Positions 11,770-15,648 of a stretch of 15,648 nucleotides of DNA are shown here, piece after piece (the stretch's first letter is position 1; each line of letters starts with the position of its first letter). The stretch is from NCBI GenBank assembly GCA_017935825.1, contig JAGBGW010000076.1:1-15648 (forward strand), given 5' to 3'. A program made the translations under genes and the position numbers. Under the pieces are notes generated by a model that worked only from the letters and a program-made list of their open reading frames with translations, was not told where the DNA came from and did no database searches. Origin of the DNA: Clostridia bacterium (lineage in GTDB: Bacteria > Bacillota > Clostridia > Christensenellales > Maliibacteriaceae).

Positions 11770-12896
11770 CAGATCACCGAGCCTTTCGCGATGACTACAG
11801 GATAGGATGCTGCGCCCATAAGGGTCTTGCCGTTGCGCACGATGACGTCCTTGTCAAGAATGACGTTTTCAAGCACGCAGCCATCCATGATTTCGCAATC
11901 CTGGAAGATGATGCAGTTTTTGACCACAGCATTTTTGCCGATCTTAACACCGCGGAACAGAACGCTGTTTTCAACATTGCCGCCGATGATGCAGCCGTCT
12001 GCAAGAGAAGAGTTCACTGCAGTACCTTCGCCCACATAGCGGGTGGGGATCTCGTCACGAACCTTGGTGTAGACGGGCATCTGGTCGTTCAAGAACAGTT
12101 CTGCACGAACTTTGTCGTCCAGTACGTCCATGCAGGCCTTGAAATAGTTGCGGGTGGAGTGCAGTGCAGCAACGTAGCCGTTATGACGGTAGCCGTAGAT
12201 GCGAAGGCCTTCCAGATTCTTTGCAATCACGCCTTCGATGAAGCGGGTTTCGCCCATGGAAAGTGCTGCGTCGCAAAGACGGATGATCAGGCTCTTGTCT
12301 GCTACGAAAGTACCGGTTGCAACACGGGGACCTTCGGGATTTGCAGGGTTGAATGCAACGCCCTTGATGCGGCCGCCACGTGCCACGTCGAACACAACGG
12401 GGTTATGCATGCTCTGGAATTCTTCTTCGTCTGCATGCCAGTACATCATGGTGATGTCAGCCTTCTTGGAAAGATGATACTCGATCATCGGGCGGAAATC
12501 AGCCTTGTAAAGTACGGTGGAGTCGGAGAAGATGACGTACTTCTGAGAGCTCTTTTCAAGGTAATCGCGGATACCGCAAAGTGCTTCCACGGTGCCGTTG
12601 TAGAAACCGGGGTTGCCTGCGGTGCCGTAGGGGGGCAGGATGAACAGACCGTCACGCTTACGGTTCAAGTCCCATTCACGGCCGCCGCCGATGTGGTCCA
12701 TGATGGAGCGATAGTTCTTCTGAGTGATGACACCGACATTATGAACATCGGAGTTTACGAAGTTGCTCAGGAAGAAGTCGATCAGGCGGTAACGTGCATA
12801 GATGGGCAGTGCAGCGATGCTGCGGGACTGCGTCAGTTCCTGCATGTAATATTCGTTGGCGCCGGTATAGATGACGCCAAGTGCATCGATCGTCAT
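11769..12896 (-). CDS. glgD: ADP-glucose pyrophosphorylase regulatory subunit GlgD
   Basis: 375 residues. GlgD is the non-catalytic paralogue of GlgC found in Firmicutes; the two form a mixed complex that makes ADP-glucose from glucose-1-phosphate and ATP. Family traits are RYRLIDFFLSNFVNSDVHNVGV (36-57), GTAGNPGFYNGTVEALCGI and a C-terminal left-handed beta-helix with hexapeptide repeats (about 290-370). The nucleotide loop GGxGTRL seen in GlgC is absent; the same region reads YTGANEYYMQEL. The SGDH catalytic motif of GlgC is SDST here, so the metal-binding Asp position is changed. This agrees with a regulatory role. It starts five bases after glgC, with AAGGAGG inside the end of glgC. Confidence 0.95.
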   Translation of the reverse strand: MTIDALGVIYTGANEYYMQELTQSRSIAALPIYARYRLIDFFLSNFVNSDVHNVGVITQKNYRSIMDHIGGGREWDLNRKRDGLFILPPYGTAGNPGFYNGTVEALCGIRDYLEKSSQKYVIFSDSTVLYKADFRPMIEYHLSKKADITMMYWHADEEEFQSMHNPVVFDVARGGRIKGVAFNPANPEGPRVATGTFVADKSLIIRLCDAALSMGETRFIEGVIAKNLEGLRIYGYRHNGYVAALHSTRNYFKACMDVLDDKVRAELFLNDQMPVYTKVRDEIPTRYVGEGTAVNSSLADGCIIGGNVENSVLFRGVKIGKNAVVKNCIIFQDCEIMDGCVLENVILDKDVIVRNGKTLMGAASYPVVIAKGSVI

Positions 12897-12901
12897 AATG
12901 C

Positions 12902-14119
12902 TTAGTCCTCCTTCTTGGGATATTCGTCATCGCCGACCATCTTGCCTGCTTCGATCAGTTCTGCAGCAGGGATGTAGCAGTTGGAGCCGATAACGGTGAC
13001 AGGGGGCTGCTGATCGGGGGCAAGACCGGTGGGGTCAGAGCCGACGACTGCATTGGGGCCAACATAGGTGTTGACGCCGACGATGGCACGATATACCTTT
13101 GCACCGCGGTCGATGATGGCGCCGGGCATGATGACGGAGTCGATGACTTCTGCATCGCGGCGGACGACTGCGTTGGTGGAGATGACAGAGTGGATGACGG
13201 TGCCGTTTACATGGGAACCTTCGGTCAGAAGCGAACGCTCTACCTTGCCCAGACGACCGATGTGGTGGGGCGGGGAACCGATGTTGCGTGCATAGACACG
13301 GAAGCGCTTGTCATACAGGTCAAGCTTGGGATTTTCTTCCAGAAGATCCATGTTGCTTTCCCAAAGAGAATCGATGGTACCCACATCCTTCCAGTAGCCG
13401 CGGAAGGGGAATGCAAACATGCGCTTGCCGTCGCCCAGCATTGCGGGGATGATGTTCATACCAAAGTCGTTCTTGGAATCGGGGTTTGCTTCGTCGTCGA
13501 TGAGGTACTGACGAAGGACCTTCCAGGTGAAGACGTAAACACCCATGGAAGCCTTGTTGCTCTTGGGCTGCGGGGGCTTTTCTTCGAACTCGTAGATCGA
13601 ACCGTCTTCGTTGGTGTTCATGATACCAAAACGGCTTGCTTCGTCCCACGGTACTTCGATAACGGCGATGGTTGCATCGGCGTTGTTCTTCTCGTGGTAG
13701 TCGATCATGGCAGAGTAATCCATGGTGTAGATGTGGTCACCGGAAAGGATCAGCACATACTGAGGGTTGTACTCCTCGATGAATGCCATGTTCTGATAGA
13801 TTGCGTTTGCAGTACCCTTGAACCACTCACCGGTCTTGCCGGTCATGTAGGGGGGCAGGATGAAGACGCCGCCGTTGTTACGGTCAAGGTCCCAAGGCTG
13901 ACCACCTGCAATGTAGTTGTTCAGTTCAAGCGGACGATACTGGGTGGGCACACCGACGGTGTCGATGTCAGAGTTGATGCAGTTGGAAAGCGTAAAGTCG
14001 ATGATGCGATACTTACCACCGTAAGGTACAGCGGGTTTTGCCATATCGCGCGTCAGGACACCAAGACGGGTACCTGCACCGCCTGCCAGCAGCATAGCAA
14101 CACAGCGTTTGGATTTCAT
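12902..14119 (-). CDS. glgC: Glucose-1-phosphate adenylyltransferase catalytic subunit
   Basis: 405 residues, close to the family norm. It makes ADP-glucose, the committed step of bacterial glycogen synthesis. Motifs in order: nucleotide loop GGAGTRL (13-19), KPAVPYGGKYRIIDF (28-42), SGDH with the catalytic Asp128 (126-129), EEKP (179-182) for glucose-1-phosphate, and KDVGT (244-248). A C-terminal beta-helix domain follows (about 290-400). All catalytic residues are present. The only upstream frame is closed by a stop at 14129-14131, so the ATG at 14119 is fixed. AGGAG lies 14 bases away, a long spacing that may lower translation. It heads glgC-glgD-glgA and is separated from the glgB-like gene by a hairpin. 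Confidence 0.96.
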   Translation of the reverse strand: MKSKRCVAMLLAGGAGTRLGVLTRDMAKPAVPYGGKYRIIDFTLSNCINSDIDTVGVPTQYRPLELNNYIAGGQPWDLDRNNGGVFILPPYMTGKTGEWFKGTANAIYQNMAFIEEYNPQYVLILSGDHIYTMDYSAMIDYHEKNNADATIAVIEVPWDEASRFGIMNTNEDGSIYEFEEKPPQPKSNKASMGVYVFTWKVLRQYLIDDEANPDSKNDFGMNIIPAMLGDGKRMFAFPFRGYWKDVGTIDSLWESNMDLLEENPKLDLYDKRFRVYARNIGSPPHHIGRLGKVERSLLTEGSHVNGTVIHSVISTNAVVRRDAEVIDSVIMPGAIIDRGAKVYRAIVGVNTYVGPNAVVGSDPTGLAPDQQPPVTVIGSNCYIPAAELIEAGKMVGDDEYPKKED

Positions 14120-14202
14120 GATTCCGTTTCACACTCCTTATCTATGAAATTTATATGGATATTGATCTCGTGTTATACTTGCCCAAAGGGAAAATATAAC
14201 GC

Positions 14203-14229
14203 AAAAACGCAGTCAGCGACTGCGTTTTT
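14203..14229 (-). terminator. Hairpin between glgB-like and glgC (terminator or leader attenuator)
   Basis: Perfect 12-bp stem AAAAACGCAGTC (14203-14214) with GACTGCGTTTTT (14218-14229), loop AGC. It could terminate the glgB-like transcript. If the promoter at 14300-14328 is used, it lies in the glgC leader. Confidence 0.75.
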
Positions 14230-14299
14230 CGAAAAATGATATACAAAATAGATATGTCAAATAGACATTATGGGCATTTTCGTTCGTTTCGCTGCCTAT

Positions 14300-14328
14300 A
14301 TTATAATCTATTTGTTAATTGTATGCAA
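14300..14328 (-). promoter_or_regulatory. Possible promoter for glgCDA inside the glgB-like 3' end
   Basis: On the minus strand, TTGCAT (14323-14328), a 17-base spacer and a perfect TATAAT (14300-14305). The -35 is weak. An alternative -10 (TATAAC, 14172-14177) lies nearer glgC without a clear -35. Confidence 0.4.
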
Positions 14329-15648
14329 GTATGATTGTGCTGAATGCGGGCAAATCAATGGAAAATCCATAGGGCATATCTGCCACAGGATGGTCGCACT
14401 TTTTCACGTTCAATGCATCGCCGCTGCCGCCGAAATTCTTGGCATCGGAGGAGAATACGACAGAGACTTCGCCGTCCTCGGGCAGGGGTACCTGATAGCC
14501 GGACCACTTCAGCGGTGCGAAGTTGCAAAGCACGATCAGTTTTTGATCGGTTGCCCTGCGCATGAAGGAGATAACGCTTCTGTCGGCATCGTTTGCATTG
14601 AGCCAGCGGTAACCTTCCCAGGAATCGTCACAGGCGTAAAGTGCAGCATTTGCGCGGTAGAAATTGTTCAGTGCACGGCAGAATGCAGCCATCTTGTCAT
14701 CTGCGCTGTCCCAGTCAAGGTAACGGGTAAAATCCCAGTGACCGGTCAGACCAAGCTCGGTGCCCATGAAGTTCATCTTCTTGCCCGGATGGGTGAACTG
14801 ATAGCACAGCAGCAGGCGAAGCTGCGCCATCTGGGATGCGTAACCGCCGCTCATCTTGGAAAGATAGCTTCTTCTGCCATGTTCCAGATGGTCGTGGGAA
14901 AGGGGCAGGATGTGATTTTCCGAAAATGCGTACATCATCGGGAACGTCAGCGAACGATGGTGATAGGGATGGTATACGGGATCGTCCTGCATGAAGCTCA
15001 TGGTGTCGGACACCCAGCCAAGATTCCACTTGTAGTCAAAGCCAAGGCCGCCTGCATAGGGCGGTGCGGTGACAAGGGGGCGGGATGTGGTCTCCTCTGC
15101 GATGCAGATGAAGCCATGGTGCTGCTTGTGCAGGGAGTCATTGATGAAGCGGATCAGTGCCACGCCTTCGCTGTTTTCACTCTCGCTTCTGGTGTAGCCG
15201 GACACAGCATGGTCGCGGTAGATGATGTCGGACACGCCAACGATCCGAAGCGCATCCACATGGAATTCATCTGCCCAGAAGTTGGCTGCGGAGGAAAGGA
15301 AGGAACGGACTTCGTTTCTGCCGTAGTTGAACGCGCAGCTTGTATCTGCCTGGGCGTTGGCTGCAAAAAGCGGCTCGTAGCAGGGGCTGCCGTCAAACAT
15401 GGCAAGAGAGTATGCATCGCTATGGAATCGGGAAGGGACAAAGTCCAGCATCACGCCGATACCTGCAGCGTGCATGGTGTCTACAAAATACTTAAAATCC
15501 TCTGCGCCGCCCATACGATGGTCAACGGCAAAGTAGCTTGTTACGCGATAACCCAAAGCATCGTTTGCATCATGCTCACACTGGGGTGTCAGTGCCACAT
15601 GGGTGTAGCCCATACCCGATACGTACTTGCAAAGTGCATCTGCCAGTG
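14315..15648 (-). CDS. GH13 branching-enzyme (GlgB) homologue lacking the catalytic nucleophile, 5' end beyond window
   Basis: About 444 C-terminal residues are visible; the N-terminal part, which should hold the CBM48 domain, lies outside. The family is 1,4-alpha-glucan branching enzyme: MGYTHVAL, GYRVTSYFAVDHRMG, HAAGIGVMLDFVP, FNYGRNEVRSFL, SHDHLEHGRRS, GKKMNFMGTELG and a C-terminal all-beta domain. Conserved GH13 sites are changed. In region II the usual DGLRVDAV reads DALRIVGV, so the nucleophile Asp is Val (codon GTT, 15239-15241). In region I the usual PAHF is PSRF, so His is Arg (codon CGA, 15428-15430). The general acid Glu (IAEET) and the region IV His-Asp are kept. I expect it to be inactive in branching but still able to bind glucan. 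It lies upstream of glgC in the usual glg order. A second, active glgB may exist elsewhere. Confidence 0.88.
   Translation of the reverse strand, partial: LADALCKYVSGMGYTHVALTPQCEHDANDALGYRVTSYFAVDHRMGGAEDFKYFVDTMHAAGIGVMLDFVPSRFHSDAYSLAMFDGSPCYEPLFAANAQADTSCAFNYGRNEVRSFLSSAANFWADEFHVDALRIVGVSDIIYRDHAVSGYTRSESENSEGVALIRFINDSLHKQHHGFICIAEETTSRPLVTAPPYAGGLGFDYKWNLGWVSDTMSFMQDDPVYHPYHHRSLTFPMMYAFSENHILPLSHDHLEHGRRSYLSKMSGGYASQMAQLRLLLCYQFTHPGKKMNFMGTELGLTGHWDFTRYLDWDSADDKMAAFCRALNNFYRANAALYACDDSWEGYRWLNANDADRSVISFMRRATDQKLIVLCNFAPLKWSGYQVPLPEDGEVSVVFSSDAKNFGGSGDALNVKKCDHPVADMPYGFSIDLPAFSTIILAYN

Noticed and set aside
10405..11805. Long plus-strand open frame opposite glgA
   Set aside because: It is antisense to a gene with full GlgA motifs; the length reflects base composition. 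The same applies to long frames opposite the SDR, HisHF-like, aldo/keto reductase and glgC genes.

Overview
This window looks like chromosomal DNA of a gut-type anaerobic Firmicute, probably class Clostridia, order Oscillospirales (Ruminococcaceae/Oscillospiraceae relatives). The basis is the gene content: a reverse-type rubrerythrin beside a PerR regulator, a glgC-glgD pair, a CtsR-type heat-shock operator, and a DUF2975/YozG-like gene pair. Strong GGAGG ribosome binding sites and many short intergenic hairpin repeats fit the same picture. The family-level placement is inference.

Layout. (1) 64-2409: a four-helix membrane protein (+), an SDR oxidoreductase (-) and a single-pass membrane protein (+), separated by good terminators. 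(2) 2679-3678 (-): a peroxide-stress unit, perR followed by a rubredoxin-ferritin (reverse rubrerythrin) protein, with a Fur-type palindrome at the perR promoter. (3) 3869-4369 (+): a sedoheptulose-phosphate isomerase (GmhA/SIS) homologue that appears to lack about 26 internal residues, including its second phosphate-binding loop. (4) 4788-5225 (+): a small heat-shock protein with a consensus promoter covered by a CtsR-like operator and a second operator-like site upstream. (5) 5535-6627 (+): DUF2975 membrane protein, YozG-like HTH regulator and VOC/glyoxalase protein, driven by a near-perfect sigma-A promoter. (6) 6758-8405 (-): an aldo/keto reductase and two overlapping or abutting small proteins of unknown function. 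(7) 8476-9891 (-): a HisH-like/HisF-like pair whose amidotransferase subunit has lost both its catalytic Cys and His. (8) 10312-15648 (-): a glycogen synthesis cluster, glgB-like (cut by the window end) > glgC > glgD > glgA. In the GlgB homologue the catalytic nucleophile Asp is Val and a conserved His is Arg.

The most notable theme is the number of enzyme homologues with altered catalytic sites in one 15.6 kb stretch: HisH-like (Cys to Asn, His to Cys), HisF-like (substrate loops rewritten), GlgB-like (nucleophile lost), GmhA-like (internal deletion) and the naturally non-catalytic GlgD. All reading frames are intact, so these look like maintained proteins rather than decaying genes. Intergenic DNA carries at least three families of small palindromic repeats: GTAGGGGC-headed hairpins (six copies), a 111-bp MITE-like element, and a hairpin family with covarying stems between the his-like pair and glgA.
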